The notes under the pieces were generated by a model, which saw nothing but the letters and a program-made list of their open reading frames with translations, did no database searches and was not told where the DNA came from. Below are positions 52,282 through 61,506 of a stretch of 64,000 nt of DNA, in pieces. Each line of letters begins with the position of its first letter. The first letter of the stretch is position 1. The position numbers and the translations under genes are program-made. Source of the stretch: Blautia_A aquisgranensis (GTDB lineage: Bacteria; Bacillota; Clostridia; Lachnospirales; Lachnospiraceae); contig NZ_JBBMEJ010000002.1 of assembly GCF_040096615.1 (NCBI RefSeq), forward strand, positions 248,001 through 312,000, written 5' to 3'.

Positions 52282-54540
52282 ATGAAACTTTACGATACAG
52301 GCGTTTATCTTCAGAACGGTCATGATATCATTCCTGAAGATCAGGCGAATCTGCCGGTAGCGAAAGAAGAGGCTGCTAAGAATACCATCGCATATTCTAT
52401 TCTCAAGGCTCATAATAAATCCGGCAATATGGAGAAGCTTCAGATCAAATTCGATAAACTGACTTCCCATGATATTACATTTGTAGGAATCATCCAGACT
52501 GCAAGAGCTTCAGGACTTGAGAAGTTCCCGGTACCATATGTACTGACCAACTGCCATAACTCCCTTTGTGCAGTAGGCGGAACCATCAACGAAGATGACC
52601 ACATGTTCGGACTTACCTGTGCGAAGAAATATGGCGGAGTTTATGTACCACCTCATCAGGCAGTTATCCATCAGTTTGCAAGAGAGATGCTTGCAGGCGG
52701 TGGAAAAATGATTCTCGGTTCCGATAGTCATACAAGATACGGTGCACTGGGAACCATGGCCATGGGCGAAGGTGGCCCTGAGCTGGTTAAACAGCTTCTC
52801 TGCCAGACATACGATATCAATATGCCGGGCGTTGTTGCCATCTATCTGAAGGGCACTCCGCGTCCGGGCGTAGGACCGCAGGACGTTGCACTGGCTATCA
52901 TTGGAGAGGTTTTTGCCAACGGCTATGTGAAGAATAAGGTTATGGAGTTCGTAGGACCTGGAGTTGCCAATTTAAGTGCGGACTTCCGTATCGGAATCGA
53001 CGTTATGACAACCGAGACAACGTGCCTTTCCTCAATCTGGCAGACAGACGAGAAGATCGAAGAGTTCTATGCGATCCACGGAAGACCGGAGGATTATAAA
53101 GAACTGAAACCAGGCAGTGTTGCATATTATGACGGATGCGTTGAGATCGATCTCGGCGAGATCAAACCAATGATCGCAATGCCGTTCCATCCAAGCAATA
53201 CCTATACCATCGATGAGCTGAAAGCAAACCTGGACGACATTCTTGCAGATGTTGAGAAGAGAGCACAGGTAAGCCTCGATGGAAAAATTCCTTTCACCTT
53301 AAGAGATAAGGTAGTTGACGGCAAGCTTTATGTTGACCAGGGAATCATTGCAGGCTGCGCTGGTGGTGGATTCGAGAATATCTGTGCAGCAGCAGACATC
53401 CTTAAAGGCAAAAACATCGGACATGATGCCTTTACTTTAAGTGTTTACCCGGCAAGTACTCCGATCTATATGGAGCTGGCTAAGAACGGCGTTCTTGCAG
53501 AGCTGATCGGAACAGGTACTGTTGTGAAAACTGCATTCTGCGGACCGTGCTTTGGTGCCGGAGATACACCAGCCAACAATGCGTTCAGTATCCGACACAC
53601 AACCAGAAACTTCCCGAACCGTGAAGGCTCCAAGATCCAGAACGGTCAGATCTCTTCTGTTGCACTTATGGATGCACGTTCCATTGCTGCAACAGCTGCC
53701 AATAAGGGATTCCTTACATCAGCAGAGGAGTTTGAGGGAAGCTATTCCGAGCATAAATATTACTTCGATAAATCCATCTACGAGAACCGTGTATTTGACA
53801 GCAAGGGCGTAGCAGATCCAAGCGTTGAGATCCAGTTTGGCCCGAACATCAAGGACTGGCCGGAGATGGCTGCACTTGCAGATAACCTGATCCTGAAAGT
53901 TGTTTCCGAAATTCACGATCCGGTTACAACAACAGACGAGCTGATTCCATCCGGTGAGACATCCTCTTACCGTTCCAATCCGCTTGGACTTGCAGAGTTC
54001 ACACTGTCCAGAAAAGATCCGGAATATGTAGGCCGAGCAAAAGCGATCCAGGTAGCTCAGAAAGCGATCCAGGAAGGCAACTGCCCGGCAGAAGCAGTAC
54101 CGGAGCTGAAACCGGTGCTTCAGACTATCAACAAAACATATCCGGATGTGGACAAGACCAACCTTGGTGTAGGAAGCACTATCTTTGCAGTAAAACCAGG
54201 TGATGGTTCCGCCAGGGAGCAGGCAGCATCCTGCCAGAAAGTACTCGGCGGCTGGGCAAACATTGCAAATGAATATGCAACCAAGAGATACCGTTCCAAT
54301 CTGATCAACTGGGGAATGCTTCCATTCCTGATCCCGTCCGGTGAGCTTCCGTTCAAGAACGGCGATTATCTGTTCTTCCCGGGAATCCGCAAGGCAGTAG
54401 AAGAGAAAGCAGATGTGATCAAAGGTTATACAGTTGACGGCGATACACTGAAAGAATTCGACGTTACACTTGGAGAACTGACAGATGATGAGAGAGAAAT
54501 CATTCTGAAAGGCTGTCTCATCAATTATAATCGTAAATAA
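52282..54540 (+). CDS. Aconitase-family hydratase (YbhJ-like)
   Basis: 752 residues, the size of the E. coli aconitase paralogue YbhJ. The iron-sulfur cysteines are present in GCAGGGFENI and FCGPCFGAGD. The domain order is catalytic domains 1-3 (LTNCHNSLCAVGG, LGSDSHTRYGALGTMAMGEGG), then the swivel domain near the C-terminus (INWGMLPFLI). It probably dehydrates and rehydrates a tricarboxylate-like substrate, but citrate is not guaranteed. The start follows TTGGAGGAACCGAA. It is monocistronic. Confidence 0.88.
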   Translation: MKLYDTGVYLQNGHDIIPEDQANLPVAKEEAAKNTIAYSILKAHNKSGNMEKLQIKFDKLTSHDITFVGIIQTARASGLEKFPVPYVLTNCHNSLCAVGGTINEDDHMFGLTCAKKYGGVYVPPHQAVIHQFAREMLAGGGKMILGSDSHTRYGALGTMAMGEGGPELVKQLLCQTYDINMPGVVAIYLKGTPRPGVGPQDVALAIIGEVFANGYVKNKVMEFVGPGVANLSADFRIGIDVMTTETTCLSSIWQTDEKIEEFYAIHGRPEDYKELKPGSVAYYDGCVEIDLGEIKPMIAMPFHPSNTYTIDELKANLDDILADVEKRAQVSLDGKIPFTLRDKVVDGKLYVDQGIIAGCAGGGFENICAAADILKGKNIGHDAFTLSVYPASTPIYMELAKNGVLAELIGTGTVVKTAFCGPCFGAGDTPANNAFSIRHTTRNFPNREGSKIQNGQISSVALMDARSIAATAANKGFLTSAEEFEGSYSEHKYYFDKSIYENRVFDSKGVADPSVEIQFGPNIKDWPEMAALADNLILKVVSEIHDPVTTTDELIPSGETSSYRSNPLGLAEFTLSRKDPEYVGRAKAIQVAQKAIQEGNCPAEAVPELKPVLQTINKTYPDVDKTNLGVGSTIFAVKPGDGSAREQAASCQKVLGGWANIANEYATKRYRSNLINWGMLPFLIPSGELPFKNGDYLFFPGIRKAVEEKADVIKGYTVDGDTLKEFDVTLGELTDDEREIILKGCLINYNRK

Positions 54541-54555
54541 AATATGATATATTTT

Positions 54556-54593
54556 GCAGACCGGCAGGCATTTCAGGCTCCGGTCTGCTTTTT
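54556..54593 (+). terminator. Intrinsic terminator after the hydratase
   Basis: GCAGACCGG pairs with CCGGTCTGC (54580-54588), followed by TTTTT. Confidence 0.88.
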
Positions 54594-54711
54594 GTTTCAG
54601 TGATATAAAAGAAAAAAACAGTGTTAATGATGAATTGCTGAAAATACATGAATATGATATTATATTCTATAAAAGTGTAATAAAAAAGTACACCTTGACG
54701 AATATAGAGAA

Positions 54712-55644
54712 ATGGAGGTGCCTATTATTTCTGATGAAGTAAATAAATCAGATATATCCAGCAGGAAAAAACTGAAAGGCAGACTTACTACAGGCACAGT
54801 GGCACTCCTTATTGCATTGCTTGCAGTGATTTCAGCAACATATGCATGGTATGTATATAATACAAGCCGTCATACAACAAAAGTCCGTATGGCAGCGGGC
54901 GCAGGTGTCAATCTGCAGATCAGTAATTCATACAGTGGAACATATGGATCAGCCGCTGTGCTGGACAGCTTTTCGGGGAGACTGAATCCTGTATCAACCA
55001 ACCGGATCAGCGGAGGATTCCAGAAAGTCCTGGGTTTTACCAACGGAACAGAGAATCAGAGCAATCTGGTGGCCAGCCTTTTTGGGAAAGGAGACTATAG
55101 TGATTACTATAAGACCAGTCTGTTTCTGAGAACAAATGGAAATTCTACAGATATATACATAGCGGATATCGGTTTTGAGGACAGCGACGAGAAGAATCCC
55201 ATATCATCAGCAATCCGTGCAGGTTTTGTGGTACACAGAACAGGAAGAGACTAGCCGGCTCAGGGTGAATATATTTTTGCCATAAGCAATAAAAAAAATC
55301 CGGAGGCAGATTACAATACTGCAAGAGGAAAAGAAGGGGATGTGCTGGATTGCACGAAGACAGACGGAAAATTAAAACCAGTAGCAGTGACTTATCCATA
55401 TATTTATGCTACTACTTATACCGATCAGAATAGTCAAAACTGGATAGCCACGAAGGTTGGAAAGAACTATGAAGTTTCATCTGGCACACAAAAAATTGCT
55501 TCTTCCGTAGGGTATGATGGCGTAAAAATGCGTGTTTATATCTGGATGGAAGGTACCGATGCTGATTGTGTCAATAATGCAGCAGCAGAAGACCCGGCAA
55601 CTTATAACGTAAATGTAAAACTGGCAGGTATTTCTGCTGAATAA
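54712..55644 (+). pseudogene. Exported SipW/TasA-style protein gene interrupted by an in-frame TAG
   Basis: The reading frame runs 180 codons from 54712 to a TAG at 55252-55254 and then continues in the same frame for 130 codons to TAA at 55642-55644. The text is continuous across the stop (..HRTGRD then PAQGEYIFAISN), so one base change (for instance CAG to TAG) explains it. The N-terminus has a membrane/signal segment GTVALLIALLAVISATYAWY, like the secreted TasA/camelysin group. The strong GGAGGTG site lies inside the first codons, so the true start may be the rare ATT at 54727. Normal product would be about 305 residues. Confidence 0.6.
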
Positions 55645-55662
55645 GACAGCAAATATAAATTG

Positions 55663-55694
55663 AAAGGTCATGGCAGAGCCATGACTTTTCTTTT
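55663..55694 (+). terminator. Intrinsic terminator after the interrupted exported-protein gene
   Basis: AAAGGTCATGGC pairs with GCCATGACTTTT around AGA, followed by CTTTT. Confidence 0.88.
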
Positions 55695-55760
55695 ATCCTA
55701 ATTTTCCCTATTATCTACTATCCCCAATCTCCTCCACGCATTTTCGGTACATCTGCTGAA

Positions 55761-55788
55761 TTGCTATTTCCCCGACTTCTGGTATAGT
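55761..55788 (+). promoter_or_regulatory. Promoter of the possible peptide gene
   Basis: TTGCTA at 55761-55766 and TATAGT at 55783-55788 are separated by 16 nt. Confidence 0.55.
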
Positions 55789-55822
55789 CATGTAACTGAA
55801 AAGAGAACTTCAGAAGGGAGAA

Positions 55823-55912
55823 ATGCAATATGTGAAAAAAACAGGATATCATATGGGAGCAAAGTACGCTAATAACAAAGCAAATACAAGCAATAAAAAT
55901 GGAATTCCCTAA
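55823..55912 (+). CDS. Possible 26-29-residue peptide
   Basis: Starts at ATG 55823 (only 2-3 nt after AGAAGGGAG) or, better spaced, GTG 55832; both end at TAA 55910-55912. The sequence is Asn/Lys/Gly/Ala-rich and ends NGIP. It has its own promoter-like pair, a good ribosome site, and a GC-rich hairpin 56 nt after its stop, so it is plausible as a real small gene. No family is recognised. Confidence 0.4.
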   Translation: MQYVKKTGYHMGAKYANNKANTSNKNGIP

Positions 55913-55967
55913 ACCAGAACTCCACTTTATATTATTTCTTCAATAATATCTTCATATAAAAAAATAT

Positions 55968-56002
55968 CTCCCCTGGGGCACATCGTTGAGAGGTGCGGGG
56001 AG
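55968..56002 (+). terminator. GC-rich hairpin after the possible peptide gene
   Basis: CTCCCC (55968-55973) pairs with GGGGAG (55997-56002) and GCAC (55978-55981) with GTGC (55993-55996). There is no T run. Confidence 0.5.
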
Positions 56003-56042
56003 TCCTGTTAATATTACTATATGTATAACAGATAATAATATC

Positions 56043-56067
56043 AATGTGCAAAATAGCCAAAATTCAT
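56043..56067 (+). repeat. 25-nt motif, copy 1 (TGTGCAAAATAG core)
   Basis: 21 of 25 bases match the copy at 63916-63940, and the first 14 (AATGTGCAAAATAG) are identical. This copy lies upstream of the riboswitch promoter; the second lies after the operon. Confidence 0.5.
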
Positions 56068-56128
56068 CCTAATCCCTGACAATGCAACCTGACATACGCA
56101 AAATACACGGATTTTCTATCCAACATTA

Positions 56129-56157
56129 TTGACGTATGAAAAACTTCATGGTATTTT
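56129..56157 (+). promoter_or_regulatory. Promoter of the c-di-GMP riboswitch operon
   Basis: TTGACG at 56129-56134 and TATTTT at 56152-56157 with 17-nt spacing would start transcription a few bases before the riboswitch. Confidence 0.65.
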
Positions 56158-56172
56158 ATTTTTGATAAAAAT

Positions 56173-56280
56173 GGAAATTATTTCAAGGCAAACCTGCTGA
56201 AAGGCAGGGACGCAAAGCCAGAAGGGGCTAAAATCAGTGTGATGTTAAAGAAATATAGTAGGGACGCTGGCAGGTTTTAG
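56173..56280 (+). ncRNA. Class I cyclic-di-GMP riboswitch (GEMM-I)
   Basis: The conserved left part reads GGCAAACCTG, then a GAAA loop (CTGAAAGG), then GGGACGCAAAGCC, and GGGGCTAAAA follows. These are the hallmarks of the GEMM-I aptamer, including the GAAA tetraloop and the GACGCAAAGCC ligand-site strand. The right side GCTGGCAGGTTTTAG closes the aptamer. A terminator-like hairpin (GGACGC with GTGTCC, then TTTTTT at 56289-56295) shares the right-hand strand, so ligand binding would compete with it. This suggests c-di-GMP turns the downstream genes on, but direction is inferred. Confidence 0.93.
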
Positions 56281-56296
56281 AAGGTGTCCTTTTTTG
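56261..56296 (+). terminator. Riboswitch expression-platform terminator
   Basis: GGACGC (about 56262-56267) pairs with GTGTCC (56284-56289; one G-U), then TTTTTT. Its left arm lies within the riboswitch right-hand strand. Confidence 0.65.
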
Positions 56297-56367
56297 TATG
56301 CAAAAATGGATAAGAAAACTGGCAGGGACGGGTTCTCTGTATATAGATAAAAGCAGGATAACGAAGC

Positions 56368-59300
56368 ATGAAACAGAGTGAGGATTTTTATAAAATGGGA
56401 AATTATGAAGACAAAATATATTCTTTAAGTGAGACTGTACCGGGACAGACACAGGCCATGTCACAGGCAGTACAGAAAACACTGGAAAATAATGGCGGGG
56501 TAGGCATAATGACAGGATATTATGACCAAAACCTGTCTGTTTTATCTGTGAGCAATCTGCTGTTACATAGTACAGGATATACATTCGACTCTTTTATGAA
56601 GCAGACAAACGGCTCATTGAAAAATTTCTTTTATGGCGAGGAAGATATACTGGATCGAGATCGTTTTTTGCAGCTTCACGGAGCAGGGGAATCACAGATC
56701 CTTACAGCAGACGGTACAGTGAATAATGTACGGCTTTATAAAGAAGATGCGACAGATGAGGCGGGCAGACAGATCTGGGTTATGTCCGTACAGGTCAACT
56801 GGGATCATGTAAATCTGGCACTGCTCAATGAGGCTATCTGTTCCGGCTTCTGGTATTTTGACTGTGACGAAAACAGTGAGATTGTGAATGCAAACTGGAG
56901 TCATGAATTCCGAAAAATGCTTGGCTATCATGACACTTTGGACTTTCCGAATAAACTGGAATCCTGGTCAGATCTTCTGCATCCACAGGATAAAGAAAGA
57001 GTAATGGTGCAGCTTCAGGCGGCAATTAAGGATAAGACGAACCAGATAAAATACCAGGTAGAGTATCGTATGAGAATGAAGGATAATCAATACCAGTGGT
57101 TTCGGGCATCGGCAGAAGTAATACGCCGTCTGGATGGTTCTGCCAGCAGGATTGCCGGGATTTTTATTAACATTGATGGGGAGAAAAAAGAAATCATGCA
57201 GGCACAAAAATCTGCTGCTTTCCACCGGGCTTTTACGAAAGCAGATCTGTGCGAGTATTATGTGAATCTGGAAGCGAATACTTTTGATACCTTTAAGGTT
57301 GAAACATCCCTGATGACAGTCTTTGAACAGAGTCATACATGGGATGAACTGATCCGGCATTTTGTGGATTCCTATGTTGTGGAGAAAGATAAGAAGGCGG
57401 TATCCTCTTTTTACGACCGTGGTTATATTGCAGAAAGGCTGAAGGGTCTGGAAACCGAATTGGCTTTGGAGTGCCGTATCACTCTGAATGGAGAAGAACG
57501 ATGGGTCCGTAATGTGATCATACGCGGCGAGATAGAGGATTCAGAATATGCCATGATCTTTCTGCGGGATATCACAGAGACAAAGGTGGAGAGTGCACGG
57601 CATCTGCAGATGGCAGCGGATAATGCTTCCATGGAGCAGCTGATCCAGAGTATTGTGCGTCTGGTTGACCGTTTTGTTGTCTGTGATCTGGAAAATGACA
57701 GGTATGAATTCTACAATCTGAATGGACAGATGATATATAAACCTCTGGGATTTTATCATGATTTTCAGATGCAGGTTCTTGAAAAATATAAGACACTGGA
57801 ACCATTGGAAGCTATAGATATCCTGATAGCCCCGGATAATATCCGGAAAAAACTGAAAAGTGAAAATGATATTTATAAGTTTGAGTATTGCAGCCAGGAT
57901 GAAAAGACTTATAAGATCGCTTCTTACATACCCCTGGAATGGGAGGATGGAAAACTGGTAAAAGTATTGCTGGCATCCATGGATGTGACACAGGAGAAAA
58001 AAGCAGAGATTGAATCCCGTCAGGCACTGAAAGAGGCTTACTGTTCTGCAGAAAATGCTAATCGTGCGAAAACAGAATTCCTTTCCAATATGTCCCATGA
58101 TATCAGGACACCGATGAACGCTATTGTCGGTCTGACAGCGATCGCAGGAGCAAATATTGAGAGTCAGGAGAGAGTTATTGAATGTCTCAGCAAGATTACA
58201 GAATCAAGTCGCCATCTGCTGGGGCTGATCAATGAAGTGCTGGATATGGCACGTATCGAAAGCGGAAAAATGACGCTGGCACAGGAAGATTTCAATCTGT
58301 CAGAACTGGTGGATAATCTTATTACGCTTACGAAACCGGTGCTTGATGAACATAAACATAATTTTGATATACATATTAATCACATTGAACATGAGGATGT
58401 CTGCGGTGACAGTCTGAGGATTCAGCAGGTGTTTGTGAATCTGATGAGTAATGCGATCAAGTATACACCGGATGGTGGGAATATTATTTTTTCCATAGAG
58501 GAAAAGCCAAATGGATTTTCAGAGCTTGGATGCTATGAATTTACGATTGAGGATAATGGAATCGGTATGTCACCGGAATTCCAGAAAATCATGTTTGATC
58601 CTTTCAGCCGTGCAGATGATCACCGGACAACCAGAGTTCAGGGAACTGGTCTGGGAATGGCGATCAGCAGAAATATTGTTAATCTGATGAATGGTAATAT
58701 TAAAGTGGAGAGCACCTTACATAAGGGAACCAGAATTACGGTAACGATTTACCTGGAGCTTCAGGAAAAAGAAAAAGCACAGGACAAAAATCTGATGAAT
58801 CTTCCTGTTCTGGTTGTGGATGATGATAAGACATGCTGTGAAAGTACAGTTGCCACACTGAAAGAAATCGGTATTACAGGTGAATGGGTTCTCTCCGGCA
58901 GAGAAGCCGTTGAGCGTTGTTATGCACACCACGAGTTGAAGTGCGATTATTTTGCTGTTATTCTGGACTGGAAGATGCCGGATATGGATGGAATAGAAAC
59001 TGCCAGACAGATCCGGAAGCGTATAGGTAAAGAGATTACCATCATTGTACTGACATCTTATGAATTCAGCGAGATTGAAGAAGAAGCAAAGGCTGCAGGT
59101 GTAGATGCTTTTATTGCAAAACCGCTGTTCCGTTCCAGGCTGACGGCAACATTGCGGCAGTTTACTTCGGACAGAAAAGAAAAAGCAGCAAGAAATTATC
59201 TGCAGAAGCTGTCAGAAGCAGATTATACAGGAAAAAGAATTCTGGTGGTTGATGATAATGAGTTAAACAGAGAAATTGCTGTTGAAATTTTACAGATGAC

Positions 59301-59601
59301 AGGGGCAGAAGTGGAAACAGCAGAAAATGGAAAAGCTGCAGTTGAAAAAGTGGAAGTTTCTCCGAAAGGCTTGTATGATCTTGTTTTTATGGATATCCAA
59401 ATGCCTGTCATGAATGGTTATGAGGCAACCGCAGCGATCAGGAGCCTTCCGGGTGAACAGGGAAAACTGCCGATCGTTGCCATGACTGCCAATGCTTTTG
59501 CAGAAGATGTACAGCTGGCAAAAAACACAGGCATGAATGGACATATCGCAAAACCGCTGGATATGAATAAGCTGAATGATGTCCTGGAAAGCTGGCTGTA
59601 A
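56368..59601 (+). CDS. Cytoplasmic hybrid histidine kinase with two receiver domains
   Basis: 1077 residues without a membrane segment. The N-terminal part has PAS-type regions (about residues 20-130, 150-275 and 420-560, the latter two with PAC-like ends such as RIAGIFINIDGEKKE). HisKA has His577 in NMSHDIRTPMNAIVG, followed by the ATPase domain (GIGMSPEF, GTGLGMAISRN). Receiver 1 starts at 812 with Asp867 in ILDWKMPDMDG; receiver 2 has Asp1009 in FMDIQMPVMNG. The start follows AGCAGGATAACGAAGC. It is first in the operon controlled by the c-di-GMP riboswitch. The output partner is not visible. Confidence 0.93.
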   Translation: MKQSEDFYKMGNYEDKIYSLSETVPGQTQAMSQAVQKTLENNGGVGIMTGYYDQNLSVLSVSNLLLHSTGYTFDSFMKQTNGSLKNFFYGEEDILDRDRFLQLHGAGESQILTADGTVNNVRLYKEDATDEAGRQIWVMSVQVNWDHVNLALLNEAICSGFWYFDCDENSEIVNANWSHEFRKMLGYHDTLDFPNKLESWSDLLHPQDKERVMVQLQAAIKDKTNQIKYQVEYRMRMKDNQYQWFRASAEVIRRLDGSASRIAGIFINIDGEKKEIMQAQKSAAFHRAFTKADLCEYYVNLEANTFDTFKVETSLMTVFEQSHTWDELIRHFVDSYVVEKDKKAVSSFYDRGYIAERLKGLETELALECRITLNGEERWVRNVIIRGEIEDSEYAMIFLRDITETKVESARHLQMAADNASMEQLIQSIVRLVDRFVVCDLENDRYEFYNLNGQMIYKPLGFYHDFQMQVLEKYKTLEPLEAIDILIAPDNIRKKLKSENDIYKFEYCSQDEKTYKIASYIPLEWEDGKLVKVLLASMDVTQEKKAEIESRQALKEAYCSAENANRAKTEFLSNMSHDIRTPMNAIVGLTAIAGANIESQERVIECLSKITESSRHLLGLINEVLDMARIESGKMTLAQEDFNLSELVDNLITLTKPVLDEHKHNFDIHINHIEHEDVCGDSLRIQQVFVNLMSNAIKYTPDGGNIIFSIEEKPNGFSELGCYEFTIEDNGIGMSPEFQKIMFDPFSRADDHRTTRVQGTGLGMAISRNIVNLMNGNIKVESTLHKGTRITVTIYLELQEKEKAQDKNLMNLPVLVVDDDKTCCESTVATLKEIGITGEWVLSGREAVERCYAHHELKCDYFAVILDWKMPDMDGIETARQIRKRIGKEITIIVLTSYEFSEIEEEAKAAGVDAFIAKPLFRSRLTATLRQFTSDRKEKAARNYLQKLSEADYTGKRILVVDDNELNREIAVEILQMTGAEVETAENGKAAVEKVEVSPKGLYDLVFMDIQMPVMNGYEATAAIRSLPGEQGKLPIVAMTANAFAEDVQLAKNTGMNGHIAKPLDMNKLNDVLESWL

Positions 59602-59659
59602 TTGATTCCCGATTATTGAATTAATGATTTTAGCAGGAAAGAATGAGGAAAATACGAGT

Positions 59660-61504
59660 ATGAAAAAGGCAAAACATTATCTGATAGCTTTATTGTCAGG
59701 GGTGCTTGTAGCAACTACTGTTTTGTCTGGCTGTGGACAATCTGAAAAAGCAGTATCTGAAAATGATGATCACCTTACTGTGTATCTGTGGGAAAATCGT
59801 TTAATGAAAAATATTGTACCCTATATCTATGAGCAGTTTCCGGATCAGGATATTGAGTTTATTACCGGCAACAATGATACCGATTTATACAGCTATTTTG
59901 AAGAACATGGTGAACTGCCGGATATCATAACTGTACGTCGATTCTCAGGAACAGATGCACAGGATCTGGAGCCGTATCTTATGGATTTTGCTTCTTATGA
60001 TGTGGTTTCCAGGTATTACTCCTATGCATTGCAATATTATAAAAATTCAAAAAATGAGATTCAGTGGCTTCCTATCTGCGGTATGCCGCAGACGATCATT
60101 GCCAACAAGACATTGTTTGAGCAGCTCGGGATCAAGATACCGGAAAATTATAAGGAATATGCACAGGCATGCCAGCAGTTTTATGATAATGGTATAAAAC
60201 CGTATTCCCTGGATCTTGCAGAAGACTGGTCTGCTCATGAGGTGATTCAGGCAGGTGCAATCGGTGAATTCATGAGTCTGGATGGAATCGAATGGAGAAG
60301 CTCAGCTGAAAGTGCATCAGGGGATATTGCGTTTGATGATGCGTTATGGAAACGTATTTTTTCAGAAACCAATACATTTCTGAAGGACTCACATTTTACA
60401 AGTGATGATATCAGCGTCGATATTAATACTGCAGCGCAGATGTTCCTTGAGGGAAAAGCAGCAATGTTTCATGGTTATCCGGCACTTATGCAGGAATATC
60501 AGGAACAGATGGGTGCAGAATTAACCCGTATACCGTTTTTTTCACAGATTTCGGATGAATCTTTTATAAATATGACCCCTTCTCTGAATATTGCATTCAA
60601 CAAAGACCTGGAAAAAGATCAGGAAAAACTGGACCTGGCATTCGATGTCCTGGATCGTATGATTTCAAAAGAAGGACAAACGCTGATTGCAGAAGGAAAG
60701 GGTGTAATTTCATTAAATGTAGATGTTCCAAACATGATGGAAGATGTACCTGGCCTTGAAGATGAAATTAATAATAATTCTGTTTATATCCGATATTCTG
60801 CTCAAAAATCATTTGATGCCAGCCTTAAGGCTGTTCACGGATTATTGTCAGGGGAAATGGATGAAACACAGGCGTATGATGCTTTTCGCAGCACAATGAA
60901 CAGTAAGGATTCAAAAGAAAAAAACACAGTAAATTTTGAAAATGAATATTCTATTTCACTAAATGATAAAAACGGTCGTGATGCGGCATCTTCTATTTTA
61001 ACTACGATCAGAGAAGAAAATGATGCTCAGCTGGCTTTGGTACCATATTATTATTTTACTTCTTCCATTTACAAAGGGGAGTGCACCGGCAGCCGGGTTG
61101 CTTTGATGACAGCAAAGAGTTCAGATACACCATTATATCTGGCAAAAATCAATGGCAAAGAGGTTTATGAACTTGCGGAGAAATATCTTGCTGATTCTGA
61201 TGAGAAATTTCATGTAACCAATAAATATGAATTACCAATTGCATCCGGTATGAAAATAATCGTCAGTCAGGAGGAAAACGGATTCTCATTACAGGACATA
61301 GAAGTAAATAAGAAAAAAACAGACAAAGACAAGGAGTACTCTATTCTTCTTACAGACACCACAATGTCTGTTTTGAAAAAAATAAATCCGAAATGTGAGA
61401 TCAGGCAGCTTAAGGACACAACATTATCAAGTGCATGGACTGCAGCAATGGCAAACGGACAGCAACCGTCAGCACCGGAAGATTATATAGAGGTTGAAAA
61501 ATAA
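59660..61504 (+). CDS. Lipoprotein solute-binding protein with a 5'-nucleotidase C-terminal-like domain
   Basis: 614 residues from the ATG at 59660, which has TGAGGAAAA upstream. The lipoprotein signal ends LSGC. Residues about 25-415 look like an ABC-type extracellular binding protein (family 1): FITGNNDTDLYSYF, ELPDIITVRRFSG, WLPICGMPQTIIANKTLFE, AAQMFLEGKAAMFHGYPALM. From about 430 the sequence resembles the 5'-nucleotidase C-terminal fold: AQLALVPYYYFTSSIYKGE, INGKEVYELAEKYL, ELPIASGMKIIV and KDKEYSILLTD. No transporter permeases lie nearby, so it probably presents a ligand to the adjacent membrane kinase. It is 3 nt upstream of that kinase gene. Confidence 0.82.
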   Translation: MKKAKHYLIALLSGVLVATTVLSGCGQSEKAVSENDDHLTVYLWENRLMKNIVPYIYEQFPDQDIEFITGNNDTDLYSYFEEHGELPDIITVRRFSGTDAQDLEPYLMDFASYDVVSRYYSYALQYYKNSKNEIQWLPICGMPQTIIANKTLFEQLGIKIPENYKEYAQACQQFYDNGIKPYSLDLAEDWSAHEVIQAGAIGEFMSLDGIEWRSSAESASGDIAFDDALWKRIFSETNTFLKDSHFTSDDISVDINTAAQMFLEGKAAMFHGYPALMQEYQEQMGAELTRIPFFSQISDESFINMTPSLNIAFNKDLEKDQEKLDLAFDVLDRMISKEGQTLIAEGKGVISLNVDVPNMMEDVPGLEDEINNNSVYIRYSAQKSFDASLKAVHGLLSGEMDETQAYDAFRSTMNSKDSKEKNTVNFENEYSISLNDKNGRDAASSILTTIREENDAQLALVPYYYFTSSIYKGECTGSRVALMTAKSSDTPLYLAKINGKEVYELAEKYLADSDEKFHVTNKYELPIASGMKIIVSQEENGFSLQDIEVNKKKTDKDKEYSILLTDTTMSVLKKINPKCEIRQLKDTTLSSAWTAAMANGQQPSAPEDYIEVEK

Positions 61505-61506
61505 AA

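Larger units (their letters stand above)
55645..56170. other. ~525-nt region between the pseudogene and the riboswitch
   Basis: It holds the terminator at 55663-55694, a possible promoter and peptide gene (55761-55912), a GC-rich hairpin (55968-56002), a 25-nt motif at 56043-56067 shared with 63916-63940, and the promoter of the riboswitch transcript (56129-56157). Confidence 0.6.

Noticed and set aside
54541..54711. A riboswitch ahead of the exported-protein gene
   Set aside because: Only the hydratase terminator and AT-rich DNA are seen; no GEMM-type or other aptamer landmarks are present.
55252..55254. Pyrrolysine or programmed read-through of the TAG
   Set aside because: Nothing in the window (no pylT, pylS or stem-loop after the codon) supports it. 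A simple nonsense change is the simpler reading.
56300..56335. CAGGGACGGGTTCTCT as another GGGGACGGAG-type repeat unit
   Set aside because: Only about 8 bases resemble the units at 28096 and 28149, too little to claim.
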